A stretch of DNA of 51,025 bases, taken from assembly GCF_001591665.1 (NCBI RefSeq), contig NZ_BCVI01000004.1, forward strand, positions 1-51,025, given 5' to 3'. Positions 35,800 to 42,646 of this stretch are shown piece by piece (positions within the stretch are counted from its first letter, which is position 1; each line of letters starts with the position of its first letter). The notes beneath the pieces were generated by a model. The model was not told the DNA's origin. It saw only the letters and a program-made list of their open reading frames with translations, and searched no databases. The stretch comes from Neobacillus soli NBRC 102451 (GTDB lineage: Bacteria > Bacillota > Bacilli > Bacillales > Cytobacillaceae). Both the position numbers and the translations under genes were made by a program.

Positions 35800-35994
35800 A
35801 TGTTTTCTAATATCGGAATACCCGGATTAATTTTAATTTTAACACTTGCCTTAATTATTTTTGGACCAAAGAAACTTCCGGAAATCGGAAAAGCCTTCGG
35901 CCAAACTTTAAAGGAATTTAAGAAGTCGACACGTGAGCTTACAGACGATGTGATGAAAGACATTGAAGAAGATAAGAATAACATGACTAAATAA
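35800..35994 (+). CDS. tatA: Sec-independent translocase subunit TatA
   Basis: 64 aa: one N-terminal membrane helix (residues about 5-20), the [14 protein letters not shown] hinge and amphipathic helix, then an acidic/basic tail. TatA oligomers form the pore for folded proteins. The ATG at 35800 follows GAAGGGGATG. It pairs with tatC, 89 nt downstream, as a minimal Gram-positive TatA-TatC system. Confidence 0.93.
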   Translation: MFSNIGIPGLILILTLALIIFGPKKLPEIGKAFGQTLKEFKKSTRELTDDVMKDIEEDKNNMTK

Positions 35995-36083
35995 GGTGTA
36001 GGATTTTGTGTCTTACACCTTTTTCTTCTCATGGTTTATACCTATAAGAACGCGTGAAAACTTGTTAATGGCAGGGGAAGTAC

Positions 36084-36821
36084 ATGAACGATAAAGAATT
36101 AAATTTGGTTGATCATTTAGAGGAATTACGTAAACGGATCATTATATCAGCACTAGCTTTTGTAGTCTTTTTTATCGTTGGTTTTATTTATGTTGACGAT
36201 ATTTATCGATGGTTTGTTGGAGATACAAAACTAATGGTACTTGGTCCCAGTGATATTATGTGGATTTATTTTATGCTTGCGACGGTTGTAGCAGTTGCGG
36301 GGACCATACCCGTTCTTGCCTTGCAAATATGGCTGTTTGTTAGACCAGCGTTAAGACCGGTGGAAAGAAGGATTACCTTATCCTATGTTCCAGCGTTGTT
36401 TTTCTTATTTTTAATCGGGCTTTCATTTGGTTATTTTGTTATCTTCCCGATGGTCCTTAAGTTTTTAGTGAACATGGGTCAAGGGATGTTTGTTACAAAT
36501 TTTACGGCCGAAAGATATTTTAGTTTTATTATGAACATGACACTTCCATTCGGGGTATTATTCGAACTTCCAGTGGTTGTTATGTTCCTAACTTCACTTG
36601 GAATTATTAATCCGTTTGTGTTATCAAAAATCCGTAAATATGCATATTTCGTTCTTATCATTATTGCTGTCGTTATTACACCGCCAGACTTTATGTCTGA
36701 TTTTGTTGTAACCCTGCCACTCTTACTTCTTTATGAAATTAGTATTAATTTATCGAAATTTGTTTACCGGAAACGTCTGAAAAAGCAGGAACAAGAAGAA
36801 GAGGAAATAATCAAAGCATAA
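36084..36821 (+). CDS. tatC: Sec-independent translocase subunit TatC
   Basis: 245-aa polytopic membrane protein with six hydrophobic segments. It has the family signatures LVDHLEELRKRIIIS at the N-terminus, FVRPALRPVERR and FGVLFELPVVVMFL. It recognises twin-arginine signal peptides. The ATG at 36084 follows GGCAGGGGAAG. No obvious Tat substrate gene is adjacent. It ends at a strong terminator. Confidence 0.95.
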   Translation: MNDKELNLVDHLEELRKRIIISALAFVVFFIVGFIYVDDIYRWFVGDTKLMVLGPSDIMWIYFMLATVVAVAGTIPVLALQIWLFVRPALRPVERRITLSYVPALFFLFLIGLSFGYFVIFPMVLKFLVNMGQGMFVTNFTAERYFSFIMNMTLPFGVLFELPVVVMFLTSLGIINPFVLSKIRKYAYFVLIIIAVVITPPDFMSDFVVTLPLLLLYEISINLSKFVYRKRLKKQEQEEEEIIKA

Positions 36822-36833
36822 ATGAAATGGAGC

Positions 36834-36871
36834 AAAGACCTTAAGAGATTCCACTCTCTTAAGGTCTTTTC
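36834..36871 (+). terminator. Strong terminator after tatC
   Basis: A perfect 14-bp stem AAAGACCTTAAGAG/CTCTTAAGGTCTTT with TTTT. Confidence 0.93.
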
Positions 36872-37378
36872 TGCGTTCGAATGGAAAATTATTATTCCAA
36901 CTTATTAAATGAAAAAAATGTAAAAATGCAGTTGAGATCATTATCCATGCGTTTTCATGTTTTTAGCACATTATAAAGAATAAGCAGTTCTTTATAATGC
37001 GCTATATAGTAAGGAAAACGGAGATATAACGATATAAAGGACTAAAAGTGTTCTAAATTAGGAAAATATGGCTATTTTTGAGGTTTTTCAAGCTAGTTAT
37101 TTTAGCATATACTCAACTTATTGGTTCACTATTAAGAACAAAATAGTTGATATTAATAAGGAAGTAGATGGAGATAATTAACAGGGTTACCCATTTGGTT
37201 CTTCATACATCGCGAAAGAAAATCCACTCTTTAGATTGCAACTCCTTATGCAAACATAACAGGACCTTGATAAGGTGAATTCCTCGATCAAGGTCTAATT
37301 GAAATTAATAGTACATAACTTTATGAAAATAGCAAATGTAAAGATACATAAAATCCCAATTGAAAGGAGTTGTCCCTC
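36872..37378. other. 507-bp intergenic region with two stable hairpins
   Basis: AT-rich region without a convincing gene. Hairpin 1 (36965-37003) has perfect 12-bp arms CATTATAAAGAA/TTCTTTATAATG, extended by AGC/GCT; no T-run follows. Hairpin 2 (37262-37296) has arms GACCTTGAT/ATCAAGGTC with a small inner AGG/CCT stem, just before the zinc-ribbon gene. A 36-codon ORF (37168-37278, with AAGGAAG only 3 nt before its ATG) ends inside hairpin 2; I do not call it a gene. A weak promoter TTGAAA (37299-37304)-N17-TATGAA may serve the next gene. Confidence 0.5.
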
Positions 37379-37609
37379 ATGTTCAGAAAAATCTGCCCCA
37401 AATGCCTGCAGCCATCCTTCAGCAGCAGTGATAGAGATAGATGGATATGTCCTGTCTGCAATATTGATCTCACTCGTGTTACCGCTAAGGACGCTGAAAC
37501 CCGTAAACAAAGCAACCCGCAATTATTTATTATCAAAAACAGTTATTTCCAACAAAACCGAAAATTGAATGACCGAATCAAACCTTACGTTTTCAAATCA
37601 TTCGACTAG
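37379..37609 (+). CDS. Small zinc-ribbon protein (hypothetical)
   Basis: 76 aa. Two CxxC knuckles, C6/C9 (CPKC) and C24/C27 (CPVC), form a zinc ribbon; the remaining 45 residues are basic and polar. It has no other domain, so an RNA-, DNA- or protein-binding adaptor is possible but unproven. The ATG at 37379 is 9 nt from AAAGGAG; the in-frame TTG at 37370 abuts the Shine-Dalgarno. It stands alone with its own terminator behind a hairpin-rich leader. Confidence 0.72.
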   Translation: MFRKICPKCLQPSFSSSDRDRWICPVCNIDLTRVTAKDAETRKQSNPQLFIIKNSYFQQNRKLNDRIKPYVFKSFD

Positions 37610-37610
37610 T

Positions 37611-37642
37611 AAAACAGGCCATCCATATGTCCTGTTTTTTTG
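37611..37642 (+). terminator. Intrinsic terminator after the zinc-ribbon gene
   Basis: AAAACAGG/CCTGTTTT stem and T-run. Confidence 0.78.
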
Positions 37643-37770
37643 CCTAAGGATCCCAATAATCCAGGTGTAAAAAATTCACAATAATTTTGTAAACCAAGCA
37701 TAATAAGACACATTTCGAGGCGGATTGGGTGTATAATATAATCAAACGGGTGAAAAAGAGGATTGATATT

Positions 37771-38022
37771 TTGTTATTCAAAAGCCTAGAGTTCAAAAAT
37801 GTTGTTGGACAGAAGGTTAAAGTCATGGACATTCCTGTATTGGAGGAAGATAGCACTTATAAATTTATGATCCAAGTCCGTTTACAGACATTTGTTACTT
37901 CGCTTTATCGGGAGAAAGGCCTGAAAAAATGCTACTCCTTTAAGGATTATTTGAAAAAGGTCATGAAGTGGCCGGATTATGAACAACTGTTTAAGGTTGG
38001 AGAGCTAAAAAATAACGCATAA
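37771..38022 (+). CDS. Hypothetical protein (83 aa)
   Basis: Soluble basic protein, for example VVGQKVKVMDIPVLEEDS, FMIQVRLQTFVTSLYREKG, and YSFKDYLKKVMKWPDYEQLF. Family not recognised. The open frame extends back to a GTG at 37729, but a TATAAT -10-like hexamer occurs at 37731-37736, so a start downstream of it is more likely. The TTG at 37771 is 9 nt from AAGAGG. It is followed by a terminator and stands alone. Confidence 0.65.
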   Translation: MLFKSLEFKNVVGQKVKVMDIPVLEEDSTYKFMIQVRLQTFVTSLYREKGLKKCYSFKDYLKKVMKWPDYEQLFKVGELKNNA

Positions 38023-38031
38023 TTCTCTTTC

Positions 38032-38068
38032 GAGCACTGGTTGGGGTTCCCGACGGTGCTCTTTTGTT
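38032..38068 (+). terminator. Intrinsic terminator
   Basis: GAGCAC/GTGCTC outer stem with an inner GGG/CCC, followed by TTTTGTTTTT. Confidence 0.8.
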
Positions 38069-38174
38069 TTTACCATTGTGAATAGAATTATTATTATCAG
38101 GAAAGGATGGAATTGTTTTAATCAGTTAGTGGAACCTGTATAATACAAGGCAATACTGGTAGGGAAGTGTGTAA

Positions 38175-39017
38175 ATGAACAAAATTAAAATTGTAACCGA
38201 TTCTACATTGGATATAACCAGAGAAGCAGCTGAAAAGCTTGGTATCATTGTGGTGCCTTTGGCGATAACAATAGATGGAGAAACCTATTTTGAGCGGGTT
38301 GATTTAGATCCGGTTGAATTTATTGAAAATATGAGCAGTTCTAAGGAGCTGCCTAAAAGCTCGCAGCCATCAGTTGGTACCTTTCTAGAAGTTTATGACC
38401 AACTTGGAAGAGAAGGATATGAGGTATTATCGATCCATATGACCGGCAAAATGAGCGGAACCGTTCGCTCCGCTGAAAGTGCTGCGCAAATGTCAGAGAC
38501 GAAGGTAACGGTGGTTGATTCCAGGTTTATTTCGAAAGCCCTTTCCTTCCAGGTGAAGGAAGCTGCCGCGTTGGCAGAACAGGGGAAAAGTATGGAGGAA
38601 ATTGTTGACCGTCTCGAAACCATCCGTGAACATACAAAATTATACATAATGGTAGACACCTTGGAGAATCTTGTAAAGGGTGGACGAATCGGGAAAGGTA
38701 AGGCCTTTATCGGTTCTCTTTTAAATATCAAGCCGATTGCATCGCTTGAAGGGGCAGAATATTCGCCGGTAACTAAGGTCCGCAGCCATTCCCAGGTCGT
38801 TAAATTTATGGCCAAGCAGTTTGCGGAAGATGTCAAAGGAAAAACCATCCGAGGTGTCGGAATTGCCCACGCTGAGGCCCACGAGCTTTCCGCCAAAATA
38901 AAAGACAGTATTTTCGAATTAACGGGGTTTCAAAACGTAGAAATTGATTATACAGGACCAACTGTCAGTACACATACCGGGCCTGGTGCCCTTGCTTTAA
39001 TGTATTATTTTGAATAA
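38175..39017 (+). CDS. degV: DegV-family fatty-acid-binding protein
   Basis: 280-aa DegV fold with VTDSTLDITREAAEKLGI at the N-terminus, LPKSSQPSVGTFLEVY, MTGKMSGTVRSAES and a C-terminal THTGPGALALMYY. It binds a fatty acid and delivers it to the FakA kinase. It is the second DegV in this window; this one is closer to the classical DegV than the 17.3-kb copy, judging by the THTGPGALAL ending. The ATG at 38175 follows GTAGGGAAG. Confidence 0.88.
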   Translation: MNKIKIVTDSTLDITREAAEKLGIIVVPLAITIDGETYFERVDLDPVEFIENMSSSKELPKSSQPSVGTFLEVYDQLGREGYEVLSIHMTGKMSGTVRSAESAAQMSETKVTVVDSRFISKALSFQVKEAAALAEQGKSMEEIVDRLETIREHTKLYIMVDTLENLVKGGRIGKGKAFIGSLLNIKPIASLEGAEYSPVTKVRSHSQVVKFMAKQFAEDVKGKTIRGVGIAHAEAHELSAKIKDSIFELTGFQNVEIDYTGPTVSTHTGPGALALMYYFE

Positions 39018-39206
39018 TGAGCTCTAACGAAGGATGGTGCAAAACTATCCTTTTTTCAAAATGCCACAAACATAAAATGGACTGTTAAGGAGATTGCTAC
39101 AATCATTCGGACAGGGATAATCGATTAAAGTGTGTTTGCTTTCTTCTTTTTCAAATCTTTGTTAAACTAATCACTGAATGGAAATGAAGAAGGTTCAGGT
39201 GATTAT

Positions 39207-39785
39207 ATGAAATGTCGTTTTGCCGTAATATTGTTAATCATGACTACTGTTTTATTATCGGCCTGTGGGCAGGAGAAAATTGAAAATGCCGTTAATTGGC
39301 CTGTAAAGGACTTTTCGGCAACAACTCAGGAAAATAAGCCATTTGGCTTAAAGGATTTAAAGGGTAAGGTGTGGATTTCCGACTTTATTTTTACAAGCTG
39401 TGCGGATGTATGCCCGCCAATGACTTCTAATATGACTAAATTACAAAAGAAGGTCAACGATGAGGGCCTGAAGAATGTTGAATTCGTCTCTTTTAGTGTT
39501 GACCCTGCAGTGGATACCCCAGAGGTATTAACCCGTTATGCAAAGCTATTCCAAGTTAATTTCTCTAATTGGACTTTTCTAACAGGGTACTCTCAAGCGT
39601 TTATTGAAAATTATGCCGCGAAAACATTTAAGACGCTTGTCAAAAAACCTGAAGAGGGCAGTCAGGTCATTCACCAAACATATCTTTATTTAGTGGATAA
39701 GGAAGGGAATATCAAAAAATCATATAATGGATTTAAGGATGTTCCTTTTGATGAAATAATTCATGATATCAAAGCGTTACAATAG
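39207..39785 (+). CDS. ypmQ: SCO1/SenC-family copper chaperone lipoprotein (YpmQ)
   Basis: 192 aa. Lipoprotein signal with lipobox LLSAC (lipidated C20). Thioredoxin-like SCO1 domain with copper ligands C65 and C69 (FTSCADVCPPM) and H156 (VIHQTYL), all present. It delivers copper to the CuA site of cytochrome c oxidase at the outer membrane face. Followed by ypmR and ypmS, as in B. subtilis. The ATG at 39207 is preceded by AAGGTTCAGGTGA. Confidence 0.92.
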   Translation: MKCRFAVILLIMTTVLLSACGQEKIENAVNWPVKDFSATTQENKPFGLKDLKGKVWISDFIFTSCADVCPPMTSNMTKLQKKVNDEGLKNVEFVSFSVDPAVDTPEVLTRYAKLFQVNFSNWTFLTGYSQAFIENYAAKTFKTLVKKPEEGSQVIHQTYLYLVDKEGNIKKSYNGFKDVPFDEIIHDIKALQ

Positions 39786-39810
39786 ACCATTTAAATGGTC
39801 TGTTTTTTTT
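39784..39810 (+). terminator. Intrinsic terminator after ypmQ
   Basis: The perfect palindrome AGACCATTTAAATGGTCT, overlapping the stop codon, is followed by eight Ts. Confidence 0.82.
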
Positions 39811-39857
39811 GGCAGGAATAGGATATCGTATATACCTGTTTTGAATCATTCATGGCA

Positions 39858-39866
39858 TGTTATAAT
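39858..39866 (+). promoter_or_regulatory. Extended -10 promoter for ypmR-ypmS
   Basis: TGT-TATAAT is a perfect extended -10, 30 nt before the ypmR start. The -35 (TTGAAT at 39841) is at a poor 14-nt spacing. Confidence 0.55.
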
Positions 39867-39895
39867 AAAGTTAGTTTATTAGGCAGGTGAATAAA

Positions 39896-40723
39896 TTGAA
39901 AAATCGTTTAACCCTTCTAATTCTCCCGGCATTATTATTCCTATGTTCATGCACTCAAACCGACCAAATGGCGTTTCATCATACCAAGAAAACAACGGTG
40001 CAGGTTTTTGAACAGATTCCTCCTGATTTCTTACCACGAAAATTAACGGTAGTATCTGCTGGCGATTCATTAACGCAAGGTGTAGGAGACAGTACACACC
40101 AAGGCGGCTACTTGCCTTACTTAAAAATCATGCTTGAAAAAGAAAGAGGAATCCAGGAAGTTGATTTCTATAATTATGGTGTAACGGGAAACCGCACAAC
40201 ACAACTATTAAAAAGGCTGAAAACACCGGAAATGAAAGATGCATTACAAAAAGCGGATTTGGTTATTCTAACTATTGGTGGAAACGATATTATGAAGGTC
40301 GTTAGGGACAATATAACCGACCTCCAACTATCCAAATTCACCAAAGAGAAGGAATCCTATCAGACCCATTTAACACAAATTATGGAGGCCATTGTTCAGG
40401 AAAATCCACATTCGTCAATCGTATTGGTTGGATTATACAATCCGTTTTCAAAGTGGTTTTCAGATATTAAAGAGATGGATGAAATTGTTGCCGAATGGAA
40501 TCAAACTGGCCAAAATGTGATTGCCAATTACCCGAATGGCTTTTTTGTCCCAATTGAAGACGTGTTTTTACATGCTAACGAAAATCTGTTGTTTACAGAT
40601 AATTTTCATCCAAATGACAAAGGATATGAGCTGATTGCACAAAGGTTGAATCAGACTTTAGAAGAGCGTATTTTACCTGAACTCGATAAAAAGCCATACT
40701 TGGTCAATACAAGGGAGAATTAG
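39896..40723 (+). CDS. ypmR: GDSL-type lipase/esterase lipoprotein (YpmR)
   Basis: 275-aa SGNH hydrolase. Likely lipoprotein: hydrophobic N-terminus ending LCSC (C19). Catalytic Ser58 in GDSLTQG, oxyanion residues in YNYGVTGNRT and TIGGND, and the Asp/His pair in DNFHPNDKGY. It probably deacylates a cell-surface lipid or polymer; the substrate is unknown. The TTG at 39896 is 5 nt from AGGTGA, while the GTG at 39887 lies within it. Next to ypmS, 7 nt apart. Confidence 0.88.
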   Translation: MKNRLTLLILPALLFLCSCTQTDQMAFHHTKKTTVQVFEQIPPDFLPRKLTVVSAGDSLTQGVGDSTHQGGYLPYLKIMLEKERGIQEVDFYNYGVTGNRTTQLLKRLKTPEMKDALQKADLVILTIGGNDIMKVVRDNITDLQLSKFTKEKESYQTHLTQIMEAIVQENPHSSIVLVGLYNPFSKWFSDIKEMDEIVAEWNQTGQNVIANYPNGFFVPIEDVFLHANENLLFTDNFHPNDKGYELIAQRLNQTLEERILPELDKKPYLVNTREN

Positions 40724-40730
40724 ACTTTTT

Positions 40731-41309
40731 ATGAAAAACAAATGGAAAATAGGATTCCTGCTCCTTGTGGGAATCAACCTTTTGTTCGCAATTGTTGTGG
40801 TAACGCTGCTTATGAGCCCATCTGAAGGTATGAATAGCAGCAACTTGAAGGGACCAATGGGCGAGTATGTAACCTTTCATGTTAAGTCCAATAAGAATGA
40901 TCTAAATAAGCTTATCAACCATTATATAAAAGAAGAAGCTGCGGATTCTCCAATTGCATATCGGGTCATCTTAGGGCAAGAGGTAGAACTATATGGGACA
41001 TTACCGTTTTTTAGTGAAGAATTAAATTTGAAATTAACGTTTGAACCGAAGGCACAAAAAAATGGCGATTTGGTTTTGAAACAAAAATCCATGTCAATTG
41101 GCAGCTTAGATATTCCCATTTCAACCGTTTTAAAGTTTATCAGCGATAACTATAAGATTCCCAAGGGAGTTGACATTAGGCCAAATGATAAACTTATTTA
41201 TGTCAATATGCAGCAGTTGAAACTGAAAAGTGATATTAGGATAAAAGCAAACAAATTTGATTTAAAGAACGATGATATTGTGTTTTCAATATTAGTACCT
41301 GTAAAATAG
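40731..41309 (+). CDS. ypmS: YpmS-family membrane-anchored protein (DUF2140)
   Basis: 192 aa. N-terminal anchor (KNKWKIGFLLLVGINLLFAIVVV-type segment, residues about 2-26), then an extracytoplasmic beta-rich domain with GEYVTFHVKSNKNDLN and GVDIRPNDKLIYVNM. DUF2140; role unknown, but conserved next to ypmR. The ATG at 40731 lies 12 nt after GGGAG; coupling to ypmR is likely. Its stop codon is inside the terminator stem. Confidence 0.87.
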   Translation: MKNKWKIGFLLLVGINLLFAIVVVTLLMSPSEGMNSSNLKGPMGEYVTFHVKSNKNDLNKLINHYIKEEAADSPIAYRVILGQEVELYGTLPFFSEELNLKLTFEPKAQKNGDLVLKQKSMSIGSLDIPISTVLKFISDNYKIPKGVDIRPNDKLIYVNMQQLKLKSDIRIKANKFDLKNDDIVFSILVPVK

Positions 41310-41340
41310 GTGCCTCGTCAATTCGGGGCACCTATTTTTT
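41303..41340 (+). terminator. Terminator of ypmRS
   Basis: A perfect 12-bp stem AAAATAGGTGCC/GGCACCTATTTT with T-run. Confidence 0.93.
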
Positions 41341-41346
41341 GATTAT

Positions 41347-41548
41347 ATAGGAAATTATAAAATAATTTAGTGAGGATAATAACTTAGAATTAGTTATCTG
41401 AATCTAGCTCCAGCGCCCAGCGGCTAGTGGACTTCGCTCTTTTCCCTACGATAAGTCAAGCACGGATGCGCTCCGCTCTCCGTGTTTCCTTTATCTCAGT
41501 CAAAGCGCTCCAGTCCATACGCCGCTAAACGGGCGCTTGCGCCTTTTG
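41347..41548. repeat. Structured intergenic repeat, complete copy A
   Basis: An AT-rich leader (41347-41400) is followed by a GC-rich palindromic body. Nested pairings: AGCGGC (41419-41424) with GCCGCT (41521-41526); TGGACT (41428-41433) with AGTCCA (41512-41517); GATAA (41450-41454) with TTATC (41491-41495); CACGGA (41461-41466) with TCCGTG (41479-41484). A separate GGCGC-TT-GCGCC hairpin lies at 41532-41543. Positions 41426-41465 are identical over 40 nt to the copy at 50986-51025. It lies between convergent genes. Confidence 0.75.
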
Positions 41549-41556
41549 TTTATATC

Positions 41557-42309
41557 TCACTCTTTAATCCTTATAAATTGGAATTCGGGTTTTTCATTTG
41601 CTAAGCCAACCAGGACAATCGTGTAGCTTTGATTGGGCTTAAAATGCAACTTTGGCATTGGCAGAACAACCGTCTTACTGCCCGCTATTCGTACTTCAAG
41701 ATCCACTGTCATCGGTGTTAAGCCTAAATATTCTGTTGCCTGCTTGTAGGAAATCGCGGGGAAAACCACATCTCGATCCTTCACAGCAATATCGACAGCA
41801 GGGCTGTCAGGTGATAAGTGGATAAAGCGAACTTTTGATTCATTTGCAGGTACTTTCGGTTGATTCTGAAAAACAAGCAGGCGCATTTTTTTTACATGGT
41901 CAATGGTTGCCAGCGTGTAGGATTTTCCTGCTTCAACAGTTATTTTTTTATTTAAGACACTATCCACCATATTTCCAGTTGGGTAAATATCTATATGGTA
42001 TTTACCAGCCTTTAATGAAAAAGGATCACTAACATTTTTAAATGGTAAATCCTTCACTAGTCTTTTCCCATTTATATAGACATCAACATTAGGGGAATTA
42101 TGTGAAGTGTGAAGGATGCGAATTCTCGCTTCTTCTTGCAGCGATTGGGGATACGTGCGCATAAGATTCATTGCTTTATTCATGTACTTTATATGCTTTA
42201 AATAATATTGTGTGTGCAAACTTGGAATGGAATATTTATAAAATTGGGCTAACAAATCATACATTGCCGCTTTTTGAAGATAATCGGAATGAGTTCTTTT
42301 TTCGGACAT
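41557..42309 (-). CDS. DUF4397-domain protein
   Basis: 250 aa. After an N-terminal helical part (residues 1-60) come two DUF4397-type beta domains: RIRILHTSHNSPNVDVYINGK (about 62-82) and VRFIHLSPDSPAVDIAVKD (about 160-178). Such domains are usually cell-surface or cytosolic beta modules of unknown function. No signal peptide is visible. The ATG at 42309 follows AGGAG with 8-9 nt spacing; the more distal ATG at 42327 has no ribosome-binding site. Confidence 0.83.
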   Translation of the reverse strand: MSEKRTHSDYLQKAAMYDLLAQFYKYSIPSLHTQYYLKHIKYMNKAMNLMRTYPQSLQEEARIRILHTSHNSPNVDVYINGKRLVKDLPFKNVSDPFSLKAGKYHIDIYPTGNMVDSVLNKKITVEAGKSYTLATIDHVKKMRLLVFQNQPKVPANESKVRFIHLSPDSPAVDIAVKDRDVVFPAISYKQATEYLGLTPMTVDLEVRIAGSKTVVLPMPKLHFKPNQSYTIVLVGLANEKPEFQFIRIKE

Positions 42310-42410
42310 ATTATCAACTCCTATCATATGGGTTCACGATAATTTATTCATACTTAATTAGGTAGGTGTCTAACATCTCATCCTGTAATTTAGAATTTTT
42401 AGAATTTCTA

Positions 42411-42439
42411 TTTACAAATAAAGAAATTAAACATATACT
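42411..42439 (+). promoter_or_regulatory. Sigma-A promoter of the rsgA leader
   Basis: TTTACA (42411-42416)-N17-TATACT (42434-42439). Transcription would begin near 42446, about 28 nt before the leader-peptide ATG and 200 nt before rsgA. Confidence 0.7.
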
Positions 42440-42473
42440 GTTAACAAATATGTCTGAAAGTGGGTGACGTGCA

Positions 42474-42545
42474 ATGTTAAATGAAAATATGAGAGAATTC
42501 CGTGCTTCGAATATTGTTTGCACAGCCCAAAGATTTTCCGTTTAG
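42474..42545 (+). CDS. 23-aa leader peptide of the rsgA attenuator
   Basis: ORF of 23 codons beginning MLNENMREF and ending AQRFSV, with GGGTGA about 6 nt before the ATG. It lies between a good promoter and an intrinsic terminator and overlaps an RNA segment (CACAGCCCA, 42521-42529) able to block terminator formation. These are hallmarks of a regulatory leader peptide rather than a functional protein. No run of one amino acid is seen, so sensing of ribosome arrest is more likely than sensing of one tRNA. No homologue known to me. Confidence 0.55.
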   Translation: MLNENMREFRASNIVCTAQRFSV

Positions 42546-42576
42546 GAAGATTTACCCTTTATTCCACTATGCGAAT

Positions 42577-42610
42577 AAAACCATGGGCTGTGTGTGCCTA
42601 TGGTTTTTTA
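42577..42610 (+). terminator. Conditional terminator in the rsgA leader
   Basis: A 12-bp stem with one G-U, a 7-nt loop and a T-run, 37 nt upstream of the rsgA start and after the leader-peptide stop. Confidence 0.82.
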
Positions 42611-42646
42611 TTATGTAAAAAATAATGATTCGCTGGAGGAATAAGG

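Larger units (their letters stand above)
42469..42610 (+). promoter_or_regulatory. Candidate transcription attenuator (segments 1-4) before rsgA
   Basis: Three competing pairings are visible. Segments 1:2 are GTGCAA (42469-42474) with TTGCAC (42518-42523). Segments 2:3 are CACAGCCCA (42521-42529) with TGGGCTGTG (42584-42592), 9 perfect pairs. Segments 3:4 are the terminator AAAACCATGGGC (42577-42588) with GCCTATGGTTTT (42596-42607). Pairing 2:3 uses the terminator's 5' arm, and 1:2 uses the antiterminator's 5' arm. A ribosome arrested early in the leader ORF would free segment 2 and allow read-through. Confidence 0.6.

Noticed and set aside
36881..36976. 31-codon ORF after tatC beginning MENYYSN
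   Set aside because: No ribosome-binding site and its start lies right behind the tatC terminator with no promoter visible.
38393..38896. 167-codon reverse ORF
   Set aside because: Antisense shadow within degV.
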